From Phytophthora sp. 'mugwort' (lineage: Eukaryota > Oomycota > Peronosporomycetes > Peronosporales > Peronosporaceae), in the NCBI GenBank assembly GCA_033558025.1, contig JAUCEF010000014.1:2728001-2792000 (forward strand): a stretch of 64,000 bases of DNA. Direction: 5' to 3'. The translations under genes were made by a program, and so were the position numbers. The notes under the pieces are model-generated. The model was not told the DNA's origin. It ran no database searches and worked only from the letters and a program-made list of their open reading frames with translations. Below are positions 10,415 through 22,550 of the stretch, piece after piece. The number at the start of each line of letters is the position of its first letter. Position 1 is the stretch's first letter.

Positions 10415-11230
10415 ATGGACGAGCTACTATTGAAGCTTTATCATGATCCTAAAACAAGGTATATCGGCAGCAATGCTCTGTGTCAGAAGGCTCAAACAAT
10501 TGAAAAATCTACTCGTCTGAAGGATGTTAAGGAGTTGTATGCCAAGCAGACTGATGTCTAACGCTACAACGGCAAAGCACTCGATTTGATGATTTTAAGA
10601 TTGCTTTAAGCAATCCCAATAGTTAGCTGGCAGATACAGCATTTTGGAAAGGAAAGCCGATTCTAACGGCTATCAATATCAACCCCAGAATTGAGTTTGC
10701 TAAAATATTAGCGGACAAGCGTTGGAGTAGTGTCGATAAGGGTATTAAACTCTTGAATCACTTAAAGTTGATATTTTAACTACCGACAATGGCTCTGAGT
10801 TCATGAATAGGCATGACCAAGCCTATTTCAAAAGCAAATCTATCACTCACTACCACAACGAACCGGGTGATCATGGAACGATGGGCAAGGTTGAACGATT
10901 TAAGCGTACGCTTAAGTCGAAATTGATGAAGATAAAGCAACCCCTAACTTCAATCTACTATGCGATGTCATCAACAACTATAACAATACTAAGCACACTT
11001 CTATCAAAATGACACCGAATGAAGCATGTGGACAGGTTATTGAATCTGAATTAGATCATAACAGCAATGCTATGGATAAGCTTGAGAATCGGCTTGAAAT
11101 TGGAGCTTCTGTGTTATATCGTTTGAAGAAGACGTTTGAAAAGGAATCGGCGAGATGGAGCGAGGCTATATATGAAATAGTTGTCATCGGTGGCTATCGA
11201 GTTCAAATTAAATCTAAGAATGGAGATGGG
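10415..11230 (+). pseudogene. Polinton integrase, N-terminal and core part (split by inversion)
   Basis: The frame starts MDELLLKLYHDPKTRYIG, parallel to element 2's integrase. The DDE core is visible in pieces: TDNGSEF near 10790, HGTMGKVERF near 10880, then the C-terminal barrel-like part (GASVLYRLKK, YRVQIKSKNG). Homology to integrase stops at about 11230, where sequence from the start of the capsid gene takes over in reverse. The matching chromodomain end lies 9 kb away at 20305-20617. Stops in the core confirm inactivation. Confidence 0.85.
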
Positions 11231-11305
11231 GGATACCTTGATATCCGGGTCGCTCTTAAACGAGATCTGGTACAAATATTGGTAGGATAGTTGAGTTTCG
11301 CTCAT
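11231..11305 (-). pseudogene. Major capsid protein, first 25 codons only
   Basis: The minus-strand reading MSETQLSYQYLYQISFKSDP corresponds to the start of the intact capsid gene at 46127 (MSETQLSDQYLYQSSLKSDP). Beyond residue 25 the frame enters integrase sequence. The remainder of this gene is at 20619-22228 on the plus strand. This is one of the two junctions of the internal inversion. Confidence 0.9.
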
Positions 11306-11353
11306 CGTTGAATCTATATGGATTCTAGTATACTTTCATCGAAATTCAATATT

Positions 11354-11732
11354 ATGACTCATCTCATTAAGCCAATCACGAGCAATCATGATCTAATTGA
11401 GCTTGCGGATCGATAGGGAGTCTACCTGGATAATATATTCGAATCGAGTGAAATAACGAATCCACTCCCTAAAAAAGGTACGTACTTGGTCTTATTGAAG
11501 CCTCCTAACCTTGATGTAGGACATTGGCAAGCGGTACATGATGGTGAATTTTTCGACTCGATGGGCAAAGCAGCTCCGACAAAGTATAGAATTGGTAAAT
11601 ACAACCCTAAACAATACCAATGGGCATACGGAGATTATTGTGGAATGTTGCATGGTCTTCCTGTATTGCAAACAAAAGCATAAGATGCATCTCTTAGATA
11701 GATTCAAAGATCTGAATCTATCCATTCTTTAG
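11354..11732 (+). pseudogene. Adenain-like cysteine protease, broken
   Basis: The gene is homologous to 46176-46554. An early in-frame TAG follows the first 20 codons. The middle reads cleanly with LDVGHWQAVHDGEFFDSMG (catalytic His in GHW). Just before the expected catalytic Cys (CGxWC in C5-type proteases) the frame shifts, and the C-terminus (YCKQKHKM ... FKDLNLSIL) continues in another frame. The product would process virion proteins during maturation. Confidence 0.75.
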
Positions 11733-11766
11733 CATTTAAAATTAAAATAGATTGATTAATATAATC

Positions 11767-12482
11767 ATGGTTTTCAAAGCGTTAGCATTTTCGGCATCCA
11801 TCCCTGAGTCTAAGCTCAAGAGGGCCTTCAAGTCTGGTACTCTTTCATTGACCAAAGATGGGTTGAGTGGTTCTTGTGCTACGCTTCATCTTCGTCCTGA
11901 ATCGTATGCTAAAGCTCTTCGAGCTCACAAATCAAATAAAGAACGCGATTGGCTATTACCAAAAAGGAGATCGAATATCCTTTCAACCATACGGAAAGAT
12001 ATGGGGAGGCATTAAAAAGGCAATCAAAGTTGCTAAAGACTCTGGCATTCTTAGCGGAGCAGCAGATGCTGCTGATCCCGCTCTCGCAACTGCACTCGGT
12101 TCTCCCTAGGGCGCTATTCCAGCGAGAGCTGCTAACCGCTCCATGACGGGTATCGGAGTTTCTAGCGATAAGGTAGGAGGACGCCTACCTATGAGTGATG
12201 TGAAGAAGGGGCCAAAAGTGCTCTCGCTTATGCTAAACGAAAAGGAGTTCTAACCGATGCGGTCGATGCTGGAGACAAGTTTTCCTTTCTGAAGCCACCA
12301 AGCCTGAACATGAGGAATTAATCAAATCGATTCGAGGAGAGGTTCGTCGTCGATATGGAACTGGTGTTGCCAAGCCAAAGGCAAAGCGATTTATAAAGGG
12401 TTCCCAAGAAGCACGCGATCGTATGGCTAAGCTCCGTGTAATGAAGAAGAAGCCTATGCAAGCGAGGAGCTTTAGATTGTAA
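11767..12482 (+). pseudogene. Virion core/minor protein, broken
   Basis: This is the counterpart of 46563-47314. The N-terminus MVFKALAFSASIPESKLKRA and C-terminus (FIKGSQEARD ... ARSFRL-like end) are conserved, with several frameshifts between. It is basic, Ala- and Lys-rich, in the position of Polinton pX/pVI-like genes between protease and penton. Confidence 0.65.
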
Positions 12483-12493
12483 CTTCCGCCTCA

Positions 12494-13385
12494 TTACGCT
12501 AAACAACTGGCACACACAATGGCTTCATTTTTTGGTCGAAGCAAAAGCATGATCGAGACTGAAGTATCTCGAAACTTAACCTCCTGATCGGTCTGGTTGT
12601 AAATGGAGATCGTACTCGTCGTACGAGCACCGTTGTGACAGTTCATCCATGCATACTGATTCAGCTTGTACGAGATTAGCTGACCAACAGACGCATCACC
12701 TAGATTGAAAGCACTAGGGATATCACCGCTCGCGACGTATTCATTTTTAATTAGATCGCATCGTACGATGTATGAACTCGTAGGGTGGATCTGAGGGATC
12801 GTTTTCGAAAGCTGAGCGCTTGCAACTGTTGCAGGGGGCGGTTTTGATATGTTCCAACAGCCAATGCAAGAACCTTTCCAAACTCAGCATTATTGATGAT
12901 CAGGCGCGGAACACGCGTACTAGTAGGCAAACCAGAACCGCCGGAGCTATATAGATCAGTAGTAGGTCTAGTTTAGGTACCTCCAACGGTAGGTAGAGTC
13001 GTTGGGGTAGCGCTGAACTGAGCAGCACAATATACGCTATTTTCCGATAATTGAATGAAAAAACATTATTTCCAGATGGATCAACGAGATAGGCACCAGC
13101 ATCAACGAGAGCAGTCTGGATGCTTCGATTGATATCGGCATATGTGTAAATACCATCCGAGAGATTGATACTCACAATGGATGTTGTAGTACCCGTAGGT
13201 ACTTCGATTTCGAAAGTATTGTTCCAGAACTGGGTCGCATCGATATTGCATTTGGAGTTGTACATGCTGATCGATTGAACGGCGCAAACAACATGGCAGC
13301 AGAACCCGGGAAACTGTATCGCCAAGTTGAGTTGTACCCATCTTGAACGAGGTTCGTGGAATTGAGCTTGATAAAACTCGCACAC
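12494..13385 (-). pseudogene. Penton-like minor capsid protein, broken
   Basis: This is the homologue of the intact gene at 47280-48212. FIKLNSTNLVQDGYNSTW is recognisable at the N-terminus, NRSIQTALVDAGAYLVDPSG in the middle, and the SVSIMLLLRPKN end near 12540. Frames change several times, so no full protein can be made. The family forms the pentameric vertices of Polinton capsids. Confidence 0.8.
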
Positions 13386-13972
13386 ACTGTAAGCTATATT
13401 CATAAGATCATATTTAAGCGATAAGCGCTAATACATATAATAACTTTATATAGGTATGATTGGATGTGTACATAAGATGCCAACGCGGATGAGACCATCG
13501 TGTTCATTGGCTCGACTACACAGAATCTTTCCACTCATCGGGCTGAACATAAATATCAATATAACGCTGGATCGATGAACAACTCAATTTATTAATATTT
13601 TGAATCCCACGGTATTGAAAACTTTCAAATTGAAAAGATCAGTGAGCGTGAAATCACTGACCGGCGACAGTTGTGTGAGTTTTGAGCAATTAGTAATTGA
13701 TAGAACCCAACACACGGTTAATTCCCAAAGGGCGTATCAGACAGAAGATTAGTTTCAAGAACAAAAGCTTTCTCACAACAAACTCCAATATGACAATAAT
13801 AGAGAGCAGCGCATTGAGTTTCAGAAGCGGTATTACCATGATAATGCAGAAGCATCAAACAAAGAATGTCGAAGAGACTGGAATGTGAATGTGGTAGCAA
13901 TGTCAGGTGGATTGAGAGAAATAAGTATTACGCATCACGGAAGCATCGACGCTGGCTTACCGATCAACAAGA

Positions 13973-14655
13973 TTAAAGATCAGCTGGATTGATTACTTCA
14001 TTGAAGTTATATCGTAGTTGACTTTTCACGCTGTCTACAAGTAAGATTTGACCTCTGCCTCGTGATATTGCTTTATTATAGGCAATCATTATTTTTTTGT
14101 CGTCTATGCCATTTATATTGAAATCACGGACAATCATTTGCAAGTCCCTTTTACTAATTGGATGTAGAATAGCAACAATTTCACTGTTCACTCGTATCAT
14201 CTTATCAGTTGCAAAATAGCTGGAGCTTAGGAATATGGTACTCAACTTGAAGTGCTTTCCACGAGTATAATAGTGGGAAAAGATATTCTTCTGGCGTAGC
14301 TTATCGTTACTGTAATCGTCTATGATAACAAGCTCAGGTTTATTGGAACTTAATGGTGTACGACGCACTTGATCAACGCTCGGAGGCGTATCTGGATCAG
14401 TGAAAGTAATGAAATCTTCAAGCTTGTCGCGAAGGTACTCATACAGTTTTTGGTGGGGATTGCGAGCAATAATCGTTAAATGGGCGAATACGTGGGGTGC
14501 ATGTTTGAGAATGAAAAAGCATAGGTTATTTCCCACTGAAAGAGGGTCCAAGGACAATCATTCTAAATAGCTTTTAATGTCAAACGTTTATCGCCCATAC
14601 CAGCTGTCTTGTACTTCTTACCCAATGAAGCAGCGAAATCTGGAATAGCGCTCAT
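13973..14655 (-). pseudogene. FtsK/HerA-type genome packaging ATPase, frameshifted
   Basis: The C-terminal 194 codons (13973-14557) are open and include the Walker B-like strand ELVIIDDYSND and the arginine-rich C-terminal part (SKRDLQMIVRDF). The N-terminus (MSAIPDFAASLGKKYK) and Walker A (GPSFSGK) are in other frames; a one-base loss follows GK. In element 2 the Walker A reads GPSFSGKNNL, with Asn where Ser/Thr is usual. It would drive DNA into the capsid. Confidence 0.85.
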
Positions 14656-14699
14656 GTCTTTTAATCGCTGGATCTATATAGATTGATATAAAAACAAAC

Positions 14700-16917
14700 A
14701 TGAGTTCTGGTTTTTCATATCCTCAGCCAATACTCATATCACCGATCTACAATCCTACATTCTACCAAACGTTGGATGTCAGCGGCTATCTGACCTATGA
14801 GTATTCCCAGACGCTTTACCTCGATAAGAATGATTATCAACTAACATATATTTCTGGTATCACCCTAGGAGTTGCAACACAAGGTGCAGCCCTTGTTCCA
14901 GGTACTAACAATGATATCAATGGTATTTTTTTTTTATTGGGACACTATCTTGTGTAAGCTTGATAATGGATGGATCCATCGTGTCGTCTGCTCCTGCATA
15001 CATTCTCGACATCATCCTAGGTACTGTCACTCCGGGTAAAGCACTCGTGCTGGATGGATCTGGATCTATCGAAACAATTGCTTCGCTAGCAGCTACTTTG
15101 TTAACCGGTACGCTCCAGACGGCGGCTCAGCCTAATATCACATCGCTTGGATCATTATCTTCTTTGACTATTGCAGGCAATCTATCGTTTAGTGGCGCTT
15201 CACGGGCTTTGGCCGGTCTATCAACGCTCAGTTCTACGTCAATAATAGGCACCCTAGCCACTCCATCCCAGCCGAATATAACTGTTATTGGCACATTGAG
15301 CTCGCTCACCATCAGTAGCAGTTTAACACTAGGTCCGACAGTGATCAGCGAGGCAAAAATTGCGGTCCTTTATGGAGTAACCAAAGGCTCTGCGGGAGCT
15401 AATAAAGCTCTTGTCTTAAAGCCAGCAGTAATATTACTGATATTAATGCACTGTCTGCATCATCGCTTAGTGGTACCCTTCAAACAGCGACTCAATCCAA
15501 CATCAGAAGCGTCGGTACTTTATCCGGATTATCAATCGGTGGCTCTCTATCAATATCCGGTTCATCACGAGTACTCTCTATTACTGAAGCATTCTCGTAT
15601 ATCGATTGGTCATCGTACAGACTCAGTGGAGTAGCATTCGATCTAATCGTGTTGAGTGGGGGATATGGCGTTCTCATGTTAAACAAAGCTCTAATCTCCG
15701 ATTCATTTATGTGATCCGCGTTCCACTTGGTGTAGCTGGGTCAGGTTGTATCTCTTTTTACGGGTATACTCCAAACAAGGAAATAGTATATCTCTTTCGT
15801 GATTCTGACGATGAGGGACTCACCATCGGGACCCGAGCATCTACTATTCAGAAATGCAGTCCGCTACTTCACCTTGTGAGTGGGTACGATCAATCGGGAG
15901 TGGTTGGCACAAGCTCTGCTGAATACAGGTTATTCGTTCAGAGCACAAGCTCGTTGTCTTTGCTACTAGTTATCAATGCGGTTGGTTCCACGACTATCTA
16001 TTAGGATCACAGGCATGGGGCGGGAATGCCGGAACTCAATTTTACAGTAGCTCTCCAGCTCTCAATATCGAATCAGGATCTTGACGACAAGCGCTTTTGC
16101 ATCATCAAACAATCAGTTACTTCTTAATGATGGGAGAGCATGCCTAAATACTACAACTCCATCGGGTTCATACCAGCTGACCATAAATGGTTTAAGTACA
16201 TATAATGGAGCCTACATCGCCGGTGGATCTACTATGCTCCACCTATATAAGAATATATCACCATCCACTGGTAGGAGAAGCAAGCATCCTACTCGATGGT
16301 ACTAGTTTTTCAAGTTGGGAAATATCCATTGGCGGAACAGCTCATAGCAGCGCAGCAGATAGCATGTACTGGTATAGTAATGGAGCAACAAGGATGATAC
16401 TAACTTCTACTGGGCGCCTCGGAATTGGTACTACGAGCCCTTCGAGTTATTTGCACATTGCATCTTCAAATTCGTTCACTTTTAGTATGGGCGGTAGTAC
16501 TGTATATCGACTCAGAACTGACAACGGAGTTACAGAAACGCTCTCGGTCCGATCGTCTACAACATCTCTGCTGTCTTCTCGGGTTACATTTCGTGCCAAG
16601 CGATGGCAATGACCTCTGATCGACGACTCAAGCGAAAAATTCAAAGTGCTCCTCTCGATCGCATCAGGCGTCTCTACGACAAAGTTGATGAAGTTCTGTA
16701 TGATTGGATTGAGTCTGAAAATCGACCAGGGCAGGAGGTAAGGTTGTTAGCTCAAGATCTTGTTCCGGATAAATTAACAGATTTGACCAGTGTCTTCTAT
16801 CGAGGCGATATCGAGGAGAGAGAAGATCCATCGCTCGAACCAGCGAAGCAACAGTTGAACGTTGATTATAGCCGCATAGCTGCATACAATGAAGATGATT
16901 CAACATCTCCTCGGTGA
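14700..16917 (+). pseudogene. Fibre-like protein with S74-type C-terminal chaperone, broken
   Basis: It starts MSSGFSYPQPILISPIYNPT like the gene at 48992. Repeated Gly/Ser/Thr/Leu-rich segments of the form ITSLGSLSSLTIAGNLSFSG indicate a beta-helical shaft. The tail at about 16600-16917 has the SDRRLKRKIQ motif and the DYSRIAAYN end of an intramolecular chaperone/peptidase S74 domain. Multiple frameshifts interrupt it. It would be a virion spike or attachment fibre. Confidence 0.8.
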
Positions 16918-16966
16918 GATTGAAAAAATAATTTTTTTATAAAAATCGTCTAGTTAATATATAATC

Positions 16967-17200
16967 ATGGGCTGTAGACCGAGTAGGGAGCTTACAGCGA
17001 ATGTAACTACGGATGATCCAAAGCAAATTGTGGGGTCGACCATGCTACACGCTGACAAAATCATTGTTCTTAGAGATATCGTTTTCTCCCCACACAGAGT
17101 CCTGATGGGGAGTCTGCAATACTTGAGATCAGTATAAGCGACAAAAAATAACATCTATCGAGGGTATCGAAATAGACTCGTGCGGAATGGTCTTGTTTAA
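16967..17200 (+). pseudogene. MGC-type small protein with lipidation motif, frameshifted
   Basis: It starts MGCRPSRELTANVTTDDPKQ, conserved with MGCGPSKEL at 51161. Gly2 and Ser6 fit an N-myristoylation signal, and Cys3 could be palmitoylated. Two frameshifts in the second half break the protein. The conserved start in both elements suggests that membrane targeting mattered. Confidence 0.65.
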
Positions 17201-17202
17201 AT

Positions 17203-17460
17203 AGCGAACGTCTTCACAGCTTTTGTGTTCTTCTTTGGTTGGTAAGCCCACATGCGTCCTCCCTCAGTCTGAGTCGATACGTCCACTTCTTGTTAGTTTT
17301 ATCTAAATATGTTGCCTAAACAGCTGCCTGTATCTTCTGAGGTCGATCATGGATGATTAGATTCTTCATGATAGCGTTTAGCTCAGCAACGTTGAGATCA
17401 GAGTTATCGCCATAGCTACCAGCTCAGCTGGAAATGATGCGGGGAATAAAGAAGAACATG
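17203..17460 (-). pseudogene. Homologue of the 100-residue unknown at 51408
   Basis: The minus strand begins MFFFIPRIISS and keeps the NLIIHDRPQK and CVSTQTEGGRMWAYQ-like pieces of the element 2 gene, with frameshifts. The function is unknown. Confidence 0.6.
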
Positions 17461-17463
17461 CTT

Positions 17464-18460
17464 GATTTATAGTAGGCGCGTTATAATTTCATTAAACCCT
17501 TTATCATCAATCAATCGATTGCTGTACATATCCACAGTGAGCGATTTCAGCTGTTTGATGATGCTTGGATTATCGTTTCCTAAGTCAAACTCGCCTTTTA
17601 GCTTATCAAACGCAGCTCGAAGGGTCTCAAGTGGGTCCGTGAGCTTGTCGTGGAAATTATATTGGAGATGTGTGATGGCAAGAATCTCCTTAAACCTTTT
17701 TTGTCGACGATACTGAGCTTATCATAGGAGGCTTGGTCAATGTGCTGCTATACAAGGGTCCTAATCATAGCTTGGAGACTATCGCTGATATTGCCTTTAG
17801 GTCAGCACTTTCTTCGATTTGGTTGCACAATCACGAGTCTTTGCATCCGGATCAGGTAAACGTATGTACTTGCTACCAAGCTGACGATATATGTACGCGC
17901 TTGGAGTTGCTAAGCCCTGGATCTCATTGAGATTGTAAGTACGACCCTGTCGGACTACTCCATCCCGTGGAGTTACACCCGCGCCTCTTAGGCCACGTCC
18001 CTCTATAGGGAGAGCGTCAGAATATCGCTTAGCTTTAGAATTATATACTGACTTCGTAGCTCTCATCGCTGATTGAGTGACCTTCAGAGCTGATCTTAAT
18101 GATTTTGATTTGAACCTCTCACAGCGTCCTTAGCGGCTTCATATCGCTTCTAAGCCTCGCTATATGGTTGGAAAGCTGCCTCGGCCTCGTCGTGAAGCTT
18201 CTGCAATTCATCTGGTCCCTCAACATATTCCTCAGTACTTTGACGTTTGATGTCTTGAACGCTACCTAAGATAGCTTTATTTAGAATCTTAAGATTTTCT
18301 TCAAGGTTTGCTCGCCTTTATTTATCAAGTTCCTTCTCCTTCAGCAGTTTAACTGCTTCTTCATCGTTTGATGGAAATTGGTATTGGAAAGGTAACGCCC
18401 TAATTCTTCAAAGTAGTTCAATAACGATGTGAAAGTATCCATCCACTGGATGGTCTTCAT
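17464..18460 (-). pseudogene. Homologue of the GRG-rich unknown at 51716
   Basis: It starts MKTIQWMDTFTSLLNYFEEL and keeps the GRGLRGAGVTPRDGVVRQGR segment (about 17960) and a helical C-terminus (LGNDNPSIIKQLK). Stops and frameshifts break it. A large helical/basic virion or assembly protein is possible, but not shown. Confidence 0.65.
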
Positions 18461-18505
18461 GAGATCAGACCAAGCATTACCAGTTACTTGCTTATTTTTT
18501 TATTT

Positions 18506-19860
18506 CTGATATTTAATGGACGAGTGGGTGCTGGCTCACAGAAATAATAATCCGAATGAGGCTTTAACCCATTTTTTACTATCAGCAATCGGCTTCAGTC
18601 AAAATGGGATAGCAACACGTTCGTTCGCCAACTGACTGTAATAGGATTCTTTTGGCGTCGTTGTCTGCGTTGGTCAGCTTCGGTTCCATATCTTCCTCGG
18701 CGCCGCTCATTACTCCATGTCGGGCTTCCCCCTCACCTGGTGTGAAATCCTTCGCTACCTTTTTCTCATCCTGTTTACCGATTAATATCAGGTCAAGTGC
18801 TCTGGCGTTGGCCATATTTACAAACTATTGGAATGTGATTGCTCAATTGACTTTCTTAGCGATAGCAGGCTTTGTACGATTACTATCTTCACCAAATACA
18901 CTAATTGAATTACCATCAATCCATATATATTCATCTACATCAGCAGAAGGTGTTTTATTCGCCCCAACGAGAATTGGAATAATTTCTTTCTCAACCCCTT
19001 AGCTTCGAGCACTTCATTACTTCTGCTAATGGTCCAGAATAGTTAAATCTTGATGTCAGTCTGTTCAGACGTTGTGGATGTTGGCTTATCGAATAGAAAG
19101 CTATCATCAAGTCTTTGCTTCGTGCGATCTGCGTCATCCCCTCCCGAAAAATTGAATTGTTTCGCTTCGATCCAATAAGTTGCCATATTTGATAGGGGGT
19201 CAGCGTATCTTCTTTCCCCATTTCACGGCGTACTTCCTTTTCAGTTAGGTATGCGAGGAAGCGAACATCTTTAGTCAAAACTTCCCTGATATGATCGTAC
19301 GTCTCAGACCAATCGATATTTGGTGCTAAAGATACTCCATTTAGCTTAATGCTATATGTCTTCGCATCTTTTCCATTGTAATATTTCGATAGCTGACGAC
19401 CATTGAAAGCAAGAGGGTGAATCGTAAGTCTGCAAGAATCGGATAAACCTCAAATATTTGAGCAATTGTTGTCTTAGATTGCTCTTGATCATCATATCCT
19501 TCGATGAATAAATGCTTTTCCGCCAAGTCTTCCGCTACTTCAATCTGTGTTCCAATATCTGTCGTCTTACGATGAATCTGAACTTTTTTATTAGTCGTAC
19601 GCACTCTGCTTGTATTAGTTTCACCATCACTTGAAACAGGGTGAGGTTCAGTGTTTGTTTCAACAGTTGATACCTCAGGGTTTGTCTGGGAGGATTCATC
19701 ACTCACCGATTTTTAAAGGGCTCAGACTACTTGGTTGTCGAGTCTGTCTTGATCCAGTTGAATTCTTCGCTACAGTAGTTATGCCATTCGAGATATCAGT
19801 AGCCAATGACGTACCTTCATACATCTCCCGCTTGACTTTGGCTTGCCGAACACGACGTTG
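18506..19860 (-). pseudogene. Homologue of the large unknown at 52846
   Basis: Recognisable pieces on the minus strand are MYEGTSLATDISNGITTVAK (about 19830), IAQIFEVYPILADL (about 19450), SNGxxL and DVRFLAYLTEKEVRREMGKE (about 19250), ending TRPLNI near 18510. The many frame changes show decay. Confidence 0.6.
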
Positions 19861-19977
19861 AGCTTTCTTAAGAAGCTCCTGTCGCCCCTGCTCTCTCCGG
19901 CGAGGGATGTGAAATTGGGGAACATTGTGAGTCTATATATTATTCTAATCATAAAAAATGAGTGGATAAATACTCTC

Positions 19978-20276
19978 TTAGTAGCTACTACTAGTAGCTC
20001 GGCAAACCGAATCGTGGTGAAACGATGCGTACGAATGGCATATATGATTTCGCTCATTTAGTAGATTGAAATAGCGATCCTTGATGCAATGAAATGGGAC
20101 GCCAAAGTTGATTTCCAGTTCTCGCTGGTATTTACGATTGACAACTGTTTTACGAAAGTTTGCTGTTGCATCAAGATTCAACAACTCATTTTTATGTGTC
20201 TCACTTCCTGAATGATCAATAGCTTTCGACAAAGCTTAGCAAGCTCACGTTCCTTTTCTAAACAACTCGGATACAT
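19978..20276 (-). pseudogene. Homologue of the CxxC/coiled-coil unknown at 54408
   Basis: It starts MYPSCLEKERELAKL (element 2: MCSSCLEKDRELAKL) and after a frameshift continues NFRKTVVNRKYQRELEINFG and FHCIKDRYFNLL. The function is unknown. Confidence 0.6.
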
Positions 20277-20304
20277 ATTTTGGGGTTGGTTTCTATATAT
20301 CAAG

Positions 20305-20617
20305 TCAGATATAAAAAGTGGATGTTTCATTTGCTGTGGCGGGCGAAACCAACACCGGAGCCGCTCTGCGAGCTCTTTGAATTCCAGAACTCAGTCTCAA
20401 GGTAGATCGCTTGTTTTTGTTGATCAATAGGTGATTATCTTGTGGTTCCCAGGATAGATCGTCGTATCCAATCCATTTGACGAGATATTTCGATTTACCT
20501 GATTGCTGTTTCTTATGGTCCATAACCTTCTCAACCTCGAATATTTGTTTATTCATAATCTTTGCTTTGTTATCGCGTCATTAACCAATTTTATATCGTT
20601 TGGTGCCTTGTAGAGGG
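20305..20617 (-). pseudogene. Polinton integrase chromodomain end (displaced by inversion)
   Basis: The minus-strand frame has KVMDHKKQQSGKSKYLVKWI followed by GYDDLSWEPQDNHLLINKNK, a typical chromodomain as found at the end of Polinton and Gypsy integrases. Upstream of it, LYKAPND-like sequence near 20595-20615 is the integrase segment that belongs after 11230. The junction with capsid sequence lies at about 20615-20620. Confidence 0.88.
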
Positions 20618-20618
20618 T

Positions 20619-22228
20619 AAGCGAGTACCCTTTGTAATCGATCTCAGTCAGGGATCGTATCAGAATGGTGTCATTACTATTGATGCTGCTGCTCAGCTGA
20701 ATGGGAGTGAAGGATTCGAATGTCTTCGCGATGCTTACATCGTGCTACCGTACAAGGTCTCGATGAAGAACGGTAGTACTGCCCAGACTCTATCAGCTAA
20801 CCGCTTTTGTTCTACGCTCAAATGCGGTAATGAAATGTAATCGATAGCATGTCGCTTGAACTCAACGGGAAGACCGTTGTGAGTATGGCTGACTACATTC
20901 TGTTTTGGAACAATATCCGAGCTCAGACAAGCTACAGTCCTCAGTGTGTTGGGAAACATGGAGCTGAGTCGTTCCTTTATCCGGGTGCCGCTCAGTCATC
21001 TTTGCATAGTCCTGCTACATCATCTACTACAGGAGATGAGATGATTACACTAATACTACTGCCTTCTCATCTTCGTTTGCTACTACTGGCCCATCTGGTG
21101 GTGCCTATATCGTTAATGATGGTCTTGTAAAGCGTCTGTTGTCGAACCCCCCGAACGCTGGATCCCATTTCTCCACGTCGTGGCCTTCACTTGGCGCGGC
21201 TGCATCTTCTACTACAATCTCAAACTAAACCGCACGTAATGCTTTTGTATCTGGTGTGGCTACGGCTAATGGAATCATGGGAACATGGACCTACATGCTG
21301 AAGATATAGCTAACTGATCGACATCCCATCTTCAAGGAGCTAGACCCCATGGTGAACCCTCAGATCCGTCAACGCTTCCGTGTCAACCAGGGTACTTCTA
21401 CTATTGCTGTCGACGCTTCGAAGGGTATGTCTCTCACCAGCACTACTCTCGCAAGGGGCAATACCTGTCCGGTGGTGGTTTCTGCGTCATCGACTGGTAA
21501 TCCCATGGCTGGTGTCCTTGCTGCTTCTGCCGGGTTCAGTATTGCTTGGGGTGCTGTCGTCAATGCCCTTGAACCTTCAATTGATGGTACTACATGCCTT
21601 TCACCATTTCTCGTCTTTATGTAGCGTTCGTCCATCTTGAGAACCCTCAGGCAATCATTTTTAGCCTGTGGAGAAGGTCCGCTTTAACGATTGCGACGCA
21701 CAGTGGTTCTATCAGCGAGCTGGTGTAGGAAAGCAATTGACTCAACACAATGCTGCTTTCGATCTACAGTTATCAGCTTCTGTTAAGAATACTAAATATG
21801 TTATTCTCCTTCCTTTGCCGAGCAGACTGATAATTTCGTTTCTGCTGCTGTACAGGAATTCCGGAGTCCTTTCGATTCGGCTCCCTGGACGCTCCATCCT
21901 GGTTCCAGTATCAGAAAACTTTCGCATTAGCTCCCACCGAACGTTTGATATCTCTCACGATTACGATTCCATCACTTCACTAATGAGGTAGCTAAAATCG
22001 CTTCGATAAATGGTGATCTCACCCCTGAGCTGGTTAATGATCTTCGTGATTACCAGACGTGGTCACTAACTAACCGCGTACTCGTTGCCGATGTTAGTCG
22101 TCTAGGAGCGTGATGTTCCGCAGGCGATTCAGGTCCAGGGCACCAATATGTTGGTCCTTGTGGTGAGCGAGCAGGAGCTAAGCTATGATCGTCTTACAGG
22201 TAAAGCAATAGATTTTACTACAGCTTAG
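20619..22228 (+). pseudogene. Major capsid protein, body without N-terminus
   Basis: From KRVPFVIDLSQGSYQNGVIT onward this matches residue 27 to the end of the intact element 2 capsid protein, closely in sequence, with several frameshifts (for example near 20835, 21225 and 21600). The double-jelly-roll fold is inferred from the Polinton family. The first 25 codons are stranded at 11231-11305. Confidence 0.9.
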
Positions 22229-22247
22229 AAGAAAAAAACTCAATACC

Positions 22248-22550
22248 TTAGTTCAATTCTTGAAGTAGTTCAGGACACTTCTCTCAATAACAAATTGACT
22301 CTCACGAAGCCAATCAATGTAATTGGGATCAATTCGACTGATTATTTGAGGGTCTTACCTCGATACTTCCCCCAAGCCATCATATATGAATTATCATCGT
22401 AAGAAATTTAGAGTGGAGGAATATCTTGATTTTCTCACTAATATTTAGAAAGGGTTGGTTGAATATCCATCGACAATAACCACGATCAGAATTATATACT
22501 TCTTCGATTTTAGTGCCCTTGTATTTTCCAATAGTTAATTCGCTCGACAT
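22248..22550 (-). pseudogene. FGKYKG-repeat protein, frameshifted
   Basis: The minus strand reads MSSELTIGKYKGTKIEEVYN then GYCRWIFNQP, homologous to 43477-43779. A frameshift after HSKF breaks the second half, although the WGKYKG-type module and the final LLQELN are still recognisable in another frame. Confidence 0.7.
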
